This document shows, one piece after another, positions 1-8,849 of a stretch of 19,198 bases of DNA. Made by a program: the position numbers and the translations under genes. The notes under the pieces were generated by a model. It was not told where the DNA came from. It ran no database searches and worked only from the letters and a program-made list of their open reading frames with translations. This DNA is from Deltaproteobacteria bacterium. Its GTDB lineage: Bacteria; SAR324; NAC60-12. Where the stretch lies: contig PAZT01000031.1 of assembly GCA_002716165.1 (NCBI GenBank), forward strand, positions 1 to 19,198, written 5' to 3'. The stretch's first letter is position 1, and every line of letters begins with the position of its first letter.

Positions 1-75
1 CACTCAAAAAATAACTAAACCTAAAAAAATTTATTAACAACAAAAAAATCACCCCCCAACCGAAAAAAATCAAAC

Positions 76-414
76 ATGCTAAGAAGGAAAATTTTAATAT
101 CCCAATTCTTTTTTTTGTTTTGTGGATTATACAACTGTAATCTGCTGTATGCCAGTACTGAATCCATCAGCGCTGAATTAATTGAGTTAAAAAGACAAGG
201 TTGGAAAGTAACTGAAACAAAAAGCAGCATTGAATCACGTCCAGGAATTAAACCATATCAAAACGTTAAACGTGAAGTCCAAGTAGTAAAATATAAACTA
301 AAAAAAGGCATAGAAGTTCTCTTTTGTGTTGTTGAGTATGACAGCCAGAAGGACACAATTCAGGAATTATGTGCTGAAACTCTAAAGGATGCCGAAAAGA
401 AACTTAGTCGATAG
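76..414 (+). CDS. Small secreted hypothetical protein
   Basis: A 112-residue protein that I do not recognise. It starts with a typical export signal: positively charged LRRK, a hydrophobic run at about residues 6-25 (ISQFFFLFCGLYNCNLLYA), and a plausible signal peptidase site after the YA at 25-26. The mature part of about 86 residues is rich in Lys and Glu and is predicted soluble. It carries two cysteines (C84 and C99) that could form a disulfide in the periplasm. It is probably periplasmic or secreted, with no recognisable catalytic motif. There is no clear Shine-Dalgarno sequence; the ATG follows an A-rich leader. The gene is convergent with the MFS gene. The coding call rests on the signal peptide and the absence of a better frame, so function is unknown. 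Confidence 0.6.
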   Translation: MLRRKILISQFFFLFCGLYNCNLLYASTESISAELIELKRQGWKVTETKSSIESRPGIKPYQNVKREVQVVKYKLKKGIEVLFCVVEYDSQKDTIQELCAETLKDAEKKLSR

Positions 415-426
415 TCTTAAAATAAG

Positions 427-449
427 TTATTAAACCGCTTCTTTAATAA
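427..449. repeat. AT-only inverted repeat between convergent genes
   Basis: TTATTAAA (427-434) and TTTAATAA (442-449) are perfect 8-base reverse complements around a 7-base loop. They lie between the two convergent stop codons (414 and 484). The position suits a shared terminator, but the stem has no G-C pair and no long U-run follows on either strand, so termination is only a guess. Confidence 0.35.
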
Positions 450-483
450 ATTAGATAAAATTCCTAAAAATCTGCTTTGTTGA

Positions 484-1878
484 TTATCTTTTACTGACTC
501 GCCATGCTGTGAAAAGTCCCACAAACATTAGTGGGGTAAAGGATGCAAAACACCAAAAAGCCACATTCTGTGCTACGGTTACACTACTTGCTTCTGAAAA
601 ACCAGAATTGTTGGCAATAATACCACTTAAGGCTGATCCCAATGCCATTGCTACGCGCATAAAAGTAGGTATGGACGCTGAAGCATGGGCACGTTCTGTT
701 TCAGGAACATTTGCAATGATTCGCTTGGATACAAAACTCCAAGACATTCCAAAACCCATCCCCATTATGAAAGAAAAAAGAGAGATTACCCAGAGAGGAC
801 CTACCGGCATGGCATATACCAATCCGAGCATAGAAATACTAACGAAAACTGAGCCGATCTTAATAAGTATCGGCTCTAAACGTTCCCTAAATCCTGAGGT
901 TATAATTGCTGTCAGAGTCCATGCCAAAGATTCAAGTGCAATAATATAACCTGCCACGAGAGGTGATGCCCCAAATATGATGTACATTAGCAAAGGTCCA
1001 TAGACTGTCAGAGAAATTGTTGCCATGAAGAGTGAGCATATCATCAACAGACCTGATCCCGAAACAGTACTGGGGTTTAGTATGCCTCTTGGAAATATTC
1101 GGTTTACACTGTCCGAGTCCTGCTTTATAAAAATTAAAATTAAAGCTACACCCGTTGCGCATAGTACTCCTGCAAATTGAATAGAAGAAACAACCCCAGC
1201 CTGACAGATCGCGAGAACCGCAATGCTGAGCAGGCACAAACGAGCAACTGGTAGAGGCTGAATCTCTTTTGTGCGAGATTGAAAGTGCTTACGCAAAAGA
1301 GGGGGAGCTACAAATATAGTGACCAATCCTTGGATAGCAAATGCCCAGAATGCACCTCGCCAATTTCCAATATTAACAAAATAACCACCAATTAATGGAC
1401 CACAAAGTGAAGAAACTCCCCATACTGCTGAAATAACTGCAATAATTCTTACCCATAATTTTTGGGGAAACAGCGTTGAGGCCCCAATAAAAGCTAAGGA
1501 AACCAATCCACCTCCACCCATGCCCTGAAGAAGTCGTCCTAAGATCATTATTGACATATCAGAAGCATAAGCGCTTAAAGCGCAGCCAAAAACGTAAAGT
1601 GATCCTGCCGCAATTTCGGCACGAACAATTCCAGTGCGCAATATTACAAGTGCTGCAATCGCACCAGTAACAACAGATCCAAGCTGGTAGAGGGTGTAAG
1701 TCCAGCTTAGGTATGGTAGACCTCCAATTTCCTCTACAGCAACAGGCATCACTGTAGCAACGAGTGTGGAATCAGCCGCATAGAGCCAAACTCCAAAACT
1801 AAGCACAAGCAAGCGAGGTAAGTGTTCAGCTTCTTTAAGGGCTGATAAAGGGACACGTTCTCCCTCTGCTTGAGGCAT
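484..1878 (-). CDS. MFS transporter (DHA2-like multidrug exporter)
   Basis: A 464-residue integral membrane protein of the major facilitator superfamily, probably exporting small molecules or drugs across the inner membrane with proton antiport. After a short cytoplasmic head come hydrophobic segments throughout. Family marks include an N-terminal D-S-T-L-V-A-T-V-M-P segment (the usual D-x-T-[IV]-[VL]-x-x-[AV]-x-P pattern of DHA exporters), the GRLLQGMGGGG segment of TM4 at about 113-123, and the antiporter motif C GPLIGGYF at about 160-167. Length and motifs fit the DHA2 group, possibly with 14 helices, although 12 cannot be excluded. The start is ATG with no good ribosome site. It is divergent from the cyclase gene and has no local regulator, so the substrate cannot be inferred. 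Confidence 0.88.
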   Translation of the reverse strand: MPQAEGERVPLSALKEAEHLPRLLVLSFGVWLYAADSTLVATVMPVAVEEIGGLPYLSWTYTLYQLGSVVTGAIAALVILRTGIVRAEIAAGSLYVFGCALSAYASDMSIMILGRLLQGMGGGGLVSLAFIGASTLFPQKLWVRIIAVISAVWGVSSLCGPLIGGYFVNIGNWRGAFWAFAIQGLVTIFVAPPLLRKHFQSRTKEIQPLPVARLCLLSIAVLAICQAGVVSSIQFAGVLCATGVALILIFIKQDSDSVNRIFPRGILNPSTVSGSGLLMICSLFMATISLTVYGPLLMYIIFGASPLVAGYIIALESLAWTLTAIITSGFRERLEPILIKIGSVFVSISMLGLVYAMPVGPLWVISLFSFIMGMGFGMSWSFVSKRIIANVPETERAHASASIPTFMRVAMALGSALSGIIANNSGFSEASSVTVAQNVAFWCFASFTPLMFVGLFTAWRVSKR

Positions 1879-2180
1879 GTTTTGTTATTAGGATAAGATG
1901 GAGACAGGTCTATGAGGGCTATAGAATGGTATATTTTTCAGCATGAAAATAATAGTTATTAAAATCAATCCGTTCCTCAATATATCTTTTTTTCAATTAG
2001 AAAGTATAGCACTTCCTTCTTTAATAATAAATAGATCTGTTTCAAAAGCAGAGCACGTCTGAGGTACATTTAGATCATAATTCTCCTTGTATAATTTATG
2101 AAAAAATGTTAAAAATTGCTATCTTCAAAACTGCAAAAAAAGTAAAACAAACAGTCACATTAAATTCAAAAATTATTACC
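1879..2180. other. Divergent intergenic region, MFS gene / cyclase gene
   Basis: About 300 bases separate the divergent MFS gene and the preferred start of the cyclase. The region is AT-rich and without an RNA gene or convincing small ORF. It contains the short inverted repeat TTTTCA-GCA-TGAAAA at 1935-1949, a possible operator on the MFS side. A TATAAT box at 2090-2095 points to the cyclase. An in-frame ATG at 2106 would add 25 non-conserved residues to the cyclase, but it lies only about 10 bases after the TATAAT box. Confidence 0.5.
2090..2095 (+). promoter_or_regulatory. Candidate -10 element of the cyclase gene
   Basis: A perfect TATAAT preceded directly by TTG. No good -35 hexamer is visible at 16-18 bases upstream. 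Transcription would begin near 2102, giving an approximately 80-base leader to the preferred start at 2181, or an almost leaderless message if ATG 2106 is used. Confidence 0.35.
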
Positions 2181-3971
2181 ATGCCTGAATCAAAACCCAG
2201 ACGTAAGCTTGCCGCTATTCTTGCCGCAGACGTGGTTGGCTTCAGCAAAATGATGGGCGAGAACGAAGACCGAACACTGCGGAACCTAAAAGCTTGTCGA
2301 ACTCTAACTGATGAATCAATATTGGAGAACCATGGACGAGTTTTTGGAAGTGCGGGAGATTCTATAATTGCCGAGTTCGGTAGCCCTGTAGACGCAATCG
2401 TAGCCGCTGTGGAGTTTCAAACAAATCTACAGGATCGAAATAACGAAGTCGATTCTGAAGACCAGATGCATTTCAGAGTAGGTCTAAACATGGGGGATGT
2501 AATCATTGAGGGAGATAATCTTTATGGAGACGGTGTCAATGTGGCAGCAAGACTAGAACCTCTTGCTGAGCCAGGTGGAATACTCATTTCTGGTAAGTTT
2601 CACGATGAGGTGCGCCGGAAGCTAAAACTGGTCTTCGAAAGCAAGGGAGTTCAGGAAATGAAGAACATCGATGAGCCAGTGAGCACATTCAAAGTCATGC
2701 TAGGGCAAGAAGCCCAAGTTGATTCTCCTTCTTCAGCTTCTCCATCAACTCCAGTTTCCTCAAACTCAACAGCTAACTTATCAAAGCCTCCAAATGAAAA
2801 ACCTCGCCTAATTGTATTGCCATTCAGCAATCTAAATAATGTCGAGGATAATGATTTTCTGGTTGACGGGATTGTGGAGGACATCATCACTGAGTTTTCA
2901 AGGCTAAACTCTATCGAAATAATTTCCCGCAACACAGCTTTTGCATTCAAGGGCAAGGAAGTAGATAATGTACAAATCGCAAATGATTATGGTATTGACT
3001 ACATTGCCACAGGAAGTATCCGCTCCTCAGGAAGTCGCATCCGAATTTCTGCAGAACTAACCGATCCTGTGACAGGCAGTTCGATCTGGAGCGAACGATA
3101 TGACCGTACAATGGAAGACGTCTTTGAGGTTCAAGACGAGATTGTGCGTAAGATTATGGTTGCCCTCTTGGGCAAACTGGAAACAGCTAGTCTAGAGCGG
3201 GCAAAGCGAAAGCCAACAGAAAGCTTAACCTCTTATGAATATCTTCTGCGAGGCCGTGATTTTCATCACAAATTCTCCAAGGATGGTGTGCTTTCTGCCC
3301 TAGAAATGCTAGATAAATCTATTGAGGCCGACCCTGAAAACGCTCAGGCTTATGCCTGGAAGGCTTGTTCCATTGGACAAGGGTTGTTTAATGGATATAT
3401 AGAAGCCGATTTTGATGAAACTCTTACTGAAGGCAAAAACATGATAGAAAAGGCAATGGAACTTGATGACAATGACTTTGAGTGCAATCGCCTAATGCAT
3501 GAAATCAACAAAGCCTATGAAGAATTTGAGAAATCCGAGTTTTACGGCAAAAAAGCTTATGACATGAATCCAAATGACCCTAGGATAGTTTCTGGTTATG
3601 GAGAACTACTTGTACTTACTGGACGCGCTGAGAAGGGCACAGAATTACTTATCAAAGCATATGAATTGGATCCAGTAGGACTGGGAGGTTCCAATGCTGA
3701 CAAGAGGCTAGGAGACGTAATGTTGGGAGCGTATGTGAAAGGTGACCATCAACAGTGTCTGGAATACGACAAAAAAGTAGGTAAGAAGCAACCCATTGCC
3801 TGGGCTGCAAAGATTGCCAGCCTATCCGCCTTAAAACAAAAAAATGATAAAGAAGCCGAATTAAGCAAATTTGAGACTGCCTATCCCAACATAGTGCTAA
3901 GTGAGGAAATCGATAAGCTGCACTTTCAGGACGGAACGGTCAAACAGACCATGAAGGACTTGATCGCCTGA
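2181..3971 (+). CDS. Class III nucleotide cyclase with TolB-like and TPR domains
   Basis: A 596-residue soluble signalling protein. The N-terminal class III cyclase domain (about 1-170) has both metal-binding aspartates (D17 in ADVVGFS and D60 in AGDSIIAEF) and the transition-state Asn/Arg pair in GVNVAARLE. The usual substrate-selecting Lys four residues before the second Asp is replaced by Gly (FGSAGD). The second selecting position (NLYGDGVN) is Asn rather than Asp or Thr. Activity and ATP/GTP preference are therefore uncertain. A Ser/Thr/Pro-rich linker (about 175-205) leads to a TolB N-terminal-like domain (about 208-305) and then TPR-like helices to the end. This cyclase-TolB-TPR order is a known architecture in proteobacteria. 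I chose ATG 2181 (MPESKPRRKLAAILAADVV) because conserved sequence begins there. An in-frame ATG at 2106 is the alternative. Confidence 0.85.
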   Translation: MPESKPRRKLAAILAADVVGFSKMMGENEDRTLRNLKACRTLTDESILENHGRVFGSAGDSIIAEFGSPVDAIVAAVEFQTNLQDRNNEVDSEDQMHFRVGLNMGDVIIEGDNLYGDGVNVAARLEPLAEPGGILISGKFHDEVRRKLKLVFESKGVQEMKNIDEPVSTFKVMLGQEAQVDSPSSASPSTPVSSNSTANLSKPPNEKPRLIVLPFSNLNNVEDNDFLVDGIVEDIITEFSRLNSIEIISRNTAFAFKGKEVDNVQIANDYGIDYIATGSIRSSGSRIRISAELTDPVTGSSIWSERYDRTMEDVFEVQDEIVRKIMVALLGKLETASLERAKRKPTESLTSYEYLLRGRDFHHKFSKDGVLSALEMLDKSIEADPENAQAYAWKACSIGQGLFNGYIEADFDETLTEGKNMIEKAMELDDNDFECNRLMHEINKAYEEFEKSEFYGKKAYDMNPNDPRIVSGYGELLVLTGRAEKGTELLIKAYELDPVGLGGSNADKRLGDVMLGAYVKGDHQQCLEYDKKVGKKQPIAWAAKIASLSALKQKNDKEAELSKFETAYPNIVLSEEIDKLHFQDGTVKQTMKDLIA

Positions 3972-4086
3972 ATAACATTCATTACCTCCATAATTTCTAA
4001 GACAATTTTAATGACAAGAAAAATGATTGTACTTGAGATTATTAATGCATAATGAAAAATTAATAAATTAATTAAAAGGAATAGAA

Positions 4087-4332
4087 ATGGAAACACAAAC
4101 ACAAACTGATATCGAAGCAGCAGTTTTTAGGAAATTGATTAGCCATCTTGGTTCTCGCAAAGATGTACAGAACATTGACCTGATGAATCTTTCAGGTTTT
4201 TGTCGCAACTGTCTTGCAAAATGGTATTCCGCAGAGGCACAGGATCGTGGAGAAGAAATTTCTGTCGATTCAGCAAAAGAGATCGTATACGGGATGACGT
4301 ACGATGAATGGAAAAAAAATTTTCAGAAATAA
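4087..4332 (+). CDS. DUF1244 domain protein
   Basis: An 81-residue protein matching the small DUF1244 family across its whole length. The diagnostic core runs DVQNIDLMNLSGFCRNCL-x-KWY, followed by a short acidic helix and a YGM-x-YDEWK ending. The CRNC pair suggests a metal- or redox-sensitive site, but the family has no established biochemical role. The ribosome site is good (AAAGGA about 7 bases before the ATG). It lies 39 bases upstream of the aldo/keto reductase with no terminator between, so the two are probably co-transcribed. Confidence 0.85.
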   Translation: METQTQTDIEAAVFRKLISHLGSRKDVQNIDLMNLSGFCRNCLAKWYSAEAQDRGEEISVDSAKEIVYGMTYDEWKKNFQK

Positions 4333-4371
4333 TTATAAAAAATCAGATCTAATAATTATTGAGGACAAAAA

Positions 4372-5358
4372 ATGAATACCAGACAACTTGGACAAAATGG
4401 ACCAGAAGTATCGGCTATCTCACTAGGTTGCATGAATTTTACAGGGTTTTACGGTCCATCTGATAAGCAAGAAAGTTTTTCCTGTTTGGATGCAGCAAGG
4501 GATCATGGCATAAACTTCCTTGACACAGCAGAAGTATATGGAATAGGGGCCTCTGAAGAACTGATTGGAGAATACCAGAAAGACCGTGGTTATAATTTCA
4601 TTATTGCAACCAAGGGAGGAATGGTAATTGGGGGGAGAAGAGGAGAAAACGACAATTCAGGGCCAGCTCTGCGTAAAGCACTGGAGGGTTCCATGAAACG
4701 TCTTAAAGTAGATTATTTGGAACTTTACTACATCCACCGAAGAGACTGGTCGATAGAGATTGAAGAAGTTACACAAACACTTGCTAAATTCATAAAAGAA
4801 GGGAAAATTGGGGGCTTTGGATTTTCTGAAATTTCTCCTTCTTCCCTCCGTCGGGCTCATGCCATACACCCAGTTACAGCTATTCAAAATGAATATTCGC
4901 TATGGACTCGTTATCCTGATTTGGGCATGCTGCAGACATGCAAGGATTTGGGAGTCACATTCCTGCCCTTTTCTCCTCTAGGTAGAGGTATGCTTGCTGA
5001 TACTATCCCAAATCCAAATGAATTCCTGGAAACAGACTTTCGGAAAAGCCAGCCCAGATTTATGGAGCCTAATTTCTCTGCCAACTGCAGAATTATTTCT
5101 GGTTTCAGAGAATTTGTAAAATCACGTGGCTGGAACACATCCTGTGCTGCATTAGCTTGGGTTTTAGACAGAGGGGACCACCTAATACCAATTCCCGGAA
5201 CACGCAGTGCTGAACACCTCTCTGAATGGGCCAGTGCCTGCGAGATTCAATTAACTGATGAAGACCGAGCTGAAATCGACAGACTTCTTCCGGTGGGATT
5301 TGCTCATGGTGACCGATACTCCAATGAACAGATTGTAGGTATAGAGCGCTATTGCTGA
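4372..5358 (+). CDS. Aldo/keto reductase
   Basis: A 328-residue cytosolic NADPH-dependent oxidoreductase with an (alpha/beta)8 barrel, reducing aldehydes or ketones to alcohols. The catalytic tetrad is complete: D51 and Y56 (FLDTAEVYG), K81 (ATKGG) and H122 (YYIHRRD). The family signature GCMNFTGFYGP near residues 19-29 and the C-terminal IPIPGTRSAEHLSEW cofactor segment are present, and the length is normal. It resembles the broad YakC / AKR13-type group of stress-related reductases. GAGGA, 6 bases before the ATG, is a clear ribosome site. It follows the DUF1244 gene as a likely second operon gene. The natural substrate is unknown. Confidence 0.92.
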   Translation: MNTRQLGQNGPEVSAISLGCMNFTGFYGPSDKQESFSCLDAARDHGINFLDTAEVYGIGASEELIGEYQKDRGYNFIIATKGGMVIGGRRGENDNSGPALRKALEGSMKRLKVDYLELYYIHRRDWSIEIEEVTQTLAKFIKEGKIGGFGFSEISPSSLRRAHAIHPVTAIQNEYSLWTRYPDLGMLQTCKDLGVTFLPFSPLGRGMLADTIPNPNEFLETDFRKSQPRFMEPNFSANCRIISGFREFVKSRGWNTSCAALAWVLDRGDHLIPIPGTRSAEHLSEWASACEIQLTDEDRAEIDRLLPVGFAHGDRYSNEQIVGIERYC

Positions 5359-5426
5359 ACTGATGAAAAATGCTGGTATTTGACTAAAGTTTCATAATGC
5401 CTCAGCCAATGTTTTAGAAAAAACCA

Positions 5427-7256
5427 ATGGATCAGTCATTAAAAACTTCTAATTTATCAGAGGTTGAACACCATAAAAGCGAATCAAATCTCCATAAAAG
5501 ACGCCCTTCAAAAGAAGAAGATGAACATTTCCATTCTAAATTAGAAGGAAGTCACGAAGCAGCTAAACTTAGAAAGTCCGCACCTGGTGAACGAATACAA
5601 CATTTTCATACACCAGTTGAATTTTCATGGTCACAGTTCTGGACAACTTTTTTATATGAGAACCTGCCACCTGTTTTTGTATCACCTATTGCTGTCCTAC
5701 TCATAGAACGATCATTTTCTAGAGCATGGCATATCACTCAGCACCGTGCCCTTTGCTTAGTTTCTCCTAAACACGGTACAGTAGGTTCTATTATTTTTGC
5801 CTGGGCCATCATGTATCCCGCTTCCTGGCTTATCAGTAGTGCATTAATTCTAAGGTTATTTGGTTATGAAGGATTAGTGCAGAATGTTGATCTTTTTCAG
5901 ATGATACTTGCATATCTTTTCCTATTTATGCGCCGCCTGATTATTTCGATAAAATATGCCTATTTTAGACCGGAAGATGTGGCTCTACTTTGTCTTCCAG
6001 CACCTAACTGGGATGAAGATAAAACAAACAGGCGATTAGTAGGATCAGGTTGGAGCGACCCAGCAAGTTTCCCAGGACTTATAGAGGATGAACTGACGTG
6101 TGCCATGGATGAAAATGATGTATCACTTCAGGGGATAACCTTTAAATTAGATAAAGATGTCTGTCATGTTATGAATAACCATCCTACCAATGAGCTATTT
6201 GCAGCTGAAAAGAAAAATAATCAGGAAGATGAAGTAAATTCTGGTTTCATTATTCATCAAATTTTGTGTTCAGTATACAAAATCAAATTCCCAACATTTT
6301 TTAATATAACAGCTATGATATGTGCTTTGTGTATCACACTGCTTCCAGTTTTTTTTAGAATGCATTATGGATTGGATGTATTCGGTGAATCAATTTTTGA
6401 AAATATTATTTTTGTGGGATGTATCTTAGGTTTTTTTGGTAGCACAGGCATAATGTTTTTTGGATTTATCAGTGCTTATGATTTCAAAAGAAGATTTAAT
6501 TCAATGAAAAAACTTGGTGAGTTAATAACTTTCCCGGGAGTACCAATCAGTGATTTTCTTTTTCATATACCAAAAGAGGGAAAAAATAATCACGAGCAAA
6601 ATAGTGAAAATCTTCTTAGTGTTTATAAGAATGAAGAAATTGCAGACAATCAGAAAACTCCAAATATTTTCATTGATCTAAAGAAGCGTTCAAATGTTTT
6701 TGCATGGATGAATTGCCGAAAAACCTTAAGATCTTTTGGAGAAGGATATTATCTTCGTATTCAAGGGTATACATCTACACTGTTAATGTATTCATTCTTT
6801 TGTATTGTTATTCTAAATGTAATTGCATGGATGCAGCTGAGACACCATGTTTCAACAATTTATTTAATAATTATGATAATTATTGTCATAGCTTCAATTA
6901 GTATATTCTCAATTTCTAAAGCAACAAAATTACAGACTTTAAGTTCTAGCCAGAGAAATTTGGTCAGGAAAGAAATTTTTCTTCAAGAAGAAGAAATGTG
7001 GCATGCAGATTCACAAGAAAATATAAAAGATGATCTAAACGAACTGAGAAGCGCAAAGGCTTTATTAGAGCAGGTGGATGAATCTATAAATTTTAATGAT
7101 TTAATGTACAAACCCACCAGAGTTTTGGGTTATTCAGCAAACCAAAATGTGATTGGATCTACGCTGGGTATCATAGCCACAGGAGCTTTTCTGGCTATTG
7201 AAGGTTTTTCAGGTTCTGGGATATCCTACGATATAAACGGTTGGTTCAATTATTGA
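5427..7256 (+). CDS. Unrecognised 609-residue multi-pass membrane protein with His-rich N-terminus
   Basis: I do not recognise this family. Residues 1-65 are charged, probably disordered, and histidine-rich: HH at 15-16, H23, HFH at 34-36, H43 and HFH at 59-61. Hydrophobic segments lie at about 82-95 (weak), 118-142, 155-178, 290-312, 324-350, 450-470, 476-496 and 575-593, giving seven or eight membrane passes. Large soluble loops occupy about 180-285 (with LPAPNWDEDKT and an acidic LIEDELTCAMDENDV stretch) and 353-445. Residues 505-560 look helical and acidic, possibly coiled coil. No transporter, channel or enzyme motif is evident. The gene stands alone, 68 bases after the reductase, without a Shine-Dalgarno sequence. 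The uninterrupted 1.8-kb frame argues strongly that it is real. It could be a transporter, a membrane-anchored sensor or a metal-handling protein. Confidence 0.75.
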   Translation: MDQSLKTSNLSEVEHHKSESNLHKRRPSKEEDEHFHSKLEGSHEAAKLRKSAPGERIQHFHTPVEFSWSQFWTTFLYENLPPVFVSPIAVLLIERSFSRAWHITQHRALCLVSPKHGTVGSIIFAWAIMYPASWLISSALILRLFGYEGLVQNVDLFQMILAYLFLFMRRLIISIKYAYFRPEDVALLCLPAPNWDEDKTNRRLVGSGWSDPASFPGLIEDELTCAMDENDVSLQGITFKLDKDVCHVMNNHPTNELFAAEKKNNQEDEVNSGFIIHQILCSVYKIKFPTFFNITAMICALCITLLPVFFRMHYGLDVFGESIFENIIFVGCILGFFGSTGIMFFGFISAYDFKRRFNSMKKLGELITFPGVPISDFLFHIPKEGKNNHEQNSENLLSVYKNEEIADNQKTPNIFIDLKKRSNVFAWMNCRKTLRSFGEGYYLRIQGYTSTLLMYSFFCIVILNVIAWMQLRHHVSTIYLIIMIIIVIASISIFSISKATKLQTLSSSQRNLVRKEIFLQEEEMWHADSQENIKDDLNELRSAKALLEQVDESINFNDLMYKPTRVLGYSANQNVIGSTLGIIATGAFLAIEGFSGSGISYDINGWFNY

Positions 7257-7335
7257 GTGTTTTATCTCAACTCAACCTTTAGATATTATTTATCTATTTA
7301 TTTAGTTTTTAAAATCAGAATAAATTTTAAAAAAG

Positions 7336-7644
7336 ATGGATACAACTTGCAAGTATAGCGTAGGACAAATCATTCACCATCTTCGTTTTGATTACCGGGG
7401 TGTTATTGTGGATGTAGATGCCACATTTCAGGGAACAGAAGAATGGTATAATGAAATGGCCAAAAGCAAACCACCTCAGGACAAGCCTTGGTATCATGTG
7501 CTTGTGGACCAGTCAATCACCATGACTTACGTGGCAGAAAGAAATCTCGAAGCAGATCCTTCACCAAAGCCCATTAATCATCCCCTGGTAGATAAGTATT
7601 TCAGTCGATTTCAAGAAGGTTGTTACCAAGCTGAATTCAGTTAA
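7336..7644 (+). CDS. hspQ: HspQ-like heat-shock / hemimethylated-DNA-binding (YccV) protein
   Basis: A 102-residue protein with the complete YccV/HspQ fold signature. It shows YSVGQIIHH near residues 7-15, then RFDYRGVIVDVDATF, and the hallmark KPWYHVLVDQS followed by TYVAERNL. In E. coli HspQ is heat-induced, binds hemimethylated DNA and acts as a specificity-enhancing factor for the Lon protease; the same role is inferred here. The length is normal for the family. The start ATG has no strong ribosome site. It is separated by about 80 bases from the upstream membrane-protein gene and 94 bases from the dehydrogenase, so it may be transcribed separately. Confidence 0.85.
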   Translation: MDTTCKYSVGQIIHHLRFDYRGVIVDVDATFQGTEEWYNEMAKSKPPQDKPWYHVLVDQSITMTYVAERNLEADPSPKPINHPLVDKYFSRFQEGCYQAEFS

Positions 7645-7738
7645 TTTAATACGCTCAATCATAAAAAATCTTCTTTGCTATACAAAGTCTTCATTCAGTC
7701 ATTTATATTTTAAAAGTCTAAATATTTAAATTTAATTA

Positions 7739-8839
7739 ATGCAAGAGATCCCAAAAACAATGCATGCTGTAATTCTCACTGGACACGGTGGAATAGATAT
7801 GCTTGTTTATAAAACAGATGTTAAGGTGCCCTTACCAAAACCTGACGAGGTTTTAATACGCGTCAAGGGAGCCGGAATAAACAACACAGATATTAATACG
7901 AGAATTGGGTGGTATTCAAAATATATTAGCTCAGATACAAAAAAGGGTGGGTACCACGGCCTTGTAGATGCAAAAATAAAAGACAGTAGCTGGTCAGGAA
8001 AACCATTAAAATTTCCTTTGATTCAAGGTGCAGATGTTTATGGTGAAATTGCAAAGGTTGGTACTGATATTAATCCAAAAAGAATTGGTGAAAGTGTGCT
8101 TGTGCGTACCATGCAGGAAAATCCGAACAACTCTGAAAAAACCTGCTGGACACTTGGATCAGAATGCAATGGAGGTTTTGCACAATATACTGCTGTTAGG
8201 TCATCGGAAGTATTTGTTATCAATTCGGACTGGTTAGCTCATGATCTTGGCTCTATACCTTGTGCTTATTCAACTGCGGAAGGTTTGCTGCATCGCGCTA
8301 AAGTAGAGAAAGAAACAATACTGATAACTGGAGCATCTGGTGGGGTGGGGTCAGCAGCCATTCAATTAGCTAAACTGCGAGATGCTAACGTAATTGCACA
8401 ATGTGCTGTTGAAAAAAAAGAACAAGTACTTCAAATAGGAGCAGACAAAATTGTTTTCAGTAATAGTGATTTAATGAAAGAATTAGGAAGGAATACTATT
8501 GATATAGTTATGGATTTGGTTGGAGGACTCAAATGGGCTCAATTGCTAAATATTTTAAAACCAGGTGGAAAATATATTACCTCAGGAGCAATTGCGGGTC
8601 CAATAGTGGAACTGGATCTGCGAACTTTATATTTGAAAGATTTAACTTTATATGGATGCACCTTTCAGCCAAAAGAAGTTTTCAAAAATGTTATAAAATA
8701 TATTGAAGAAAATAAAATCAAGCCCCAGGTAGCCAAATCATATCCACTAAAAGAAATTAAAAAGGCCCAATTGGATTTTTTATCTAAAAAATTTGTGGGT
8801 AAACTAGTTTTAGTTCCTCCTGATGATAATGATACTTGA
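7739..8839 (+). CDS. Zinc-free medium-chain dehydrogenase/reductase (alcohol dehydrogenase family)
   Basis: A 366-residue cytosolic MDR-superfamily oxidoreductase. The GroES-like catalytic domain has EVLIRVKGAGINNTDINTRIGW near 37-58. The position of the catalytic zinc cysteine is Asn (N49), and no four-cysteine structural-zinc lobe is visible, so it should work without zinc like quinone oxidoreductases. The Rossmann domain has the nucleotide-binding loop ITGASGGVGSA (about 196-206), suggesting NADPH use. A QGADVYGEIAKVG segment near 96-108 is typical of the family. The O-methyltransferase start follows 10 bases after the stop, so the two are almost certainly co-transcribed. The substrate may be a quinone, enone or alcohol. 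Confidence 0.9.
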   Translation: MQEIPKTMHAVILTGHGGIDMLVYKTDVKVPLPKPDEVLIRVKGAGINNTDINTRIGWYSKYISSDTKKGGYHGLVDAKIKDSSWSGKPLKFPLIQGADVYGEIAKVGTDINPKRIGESVLVRTMQENPNNSEKTCWTLGSECNGGFAQYTAVRSSEVFVINSDWLAHDLGSIPCAYSTAEGLLHRAKVEKETILITGASGGVGSAAIQLAKLRDANVIAQCAVEKKEQVLQIGADKIVFSNSDLMKELGRNTIDIVMDLVGGLKWAQLLNILKPGGKYITSGAIAGPIVELDLRTLYLKDLTLYGCTFQPKEVFKNVIKYIEENKIKPQVAKSYPLKEIKKAQLDFLSKKFVGKLVLVPPDDNDT

Positions 8840-8849
8840 ATAAAATTTC

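Noticed and set aside
509..1237. Open frames on the plus strand and in another minus frame within the MFS gene
   Set aside because: Their translations have no family features, and they lie inside a gene with clear MFS motifs.
7670..7700. CTTTG-N5-CAAAG small dyad after hspQ as terminator
   Set aside because: Five-base stem and no T-run after it.
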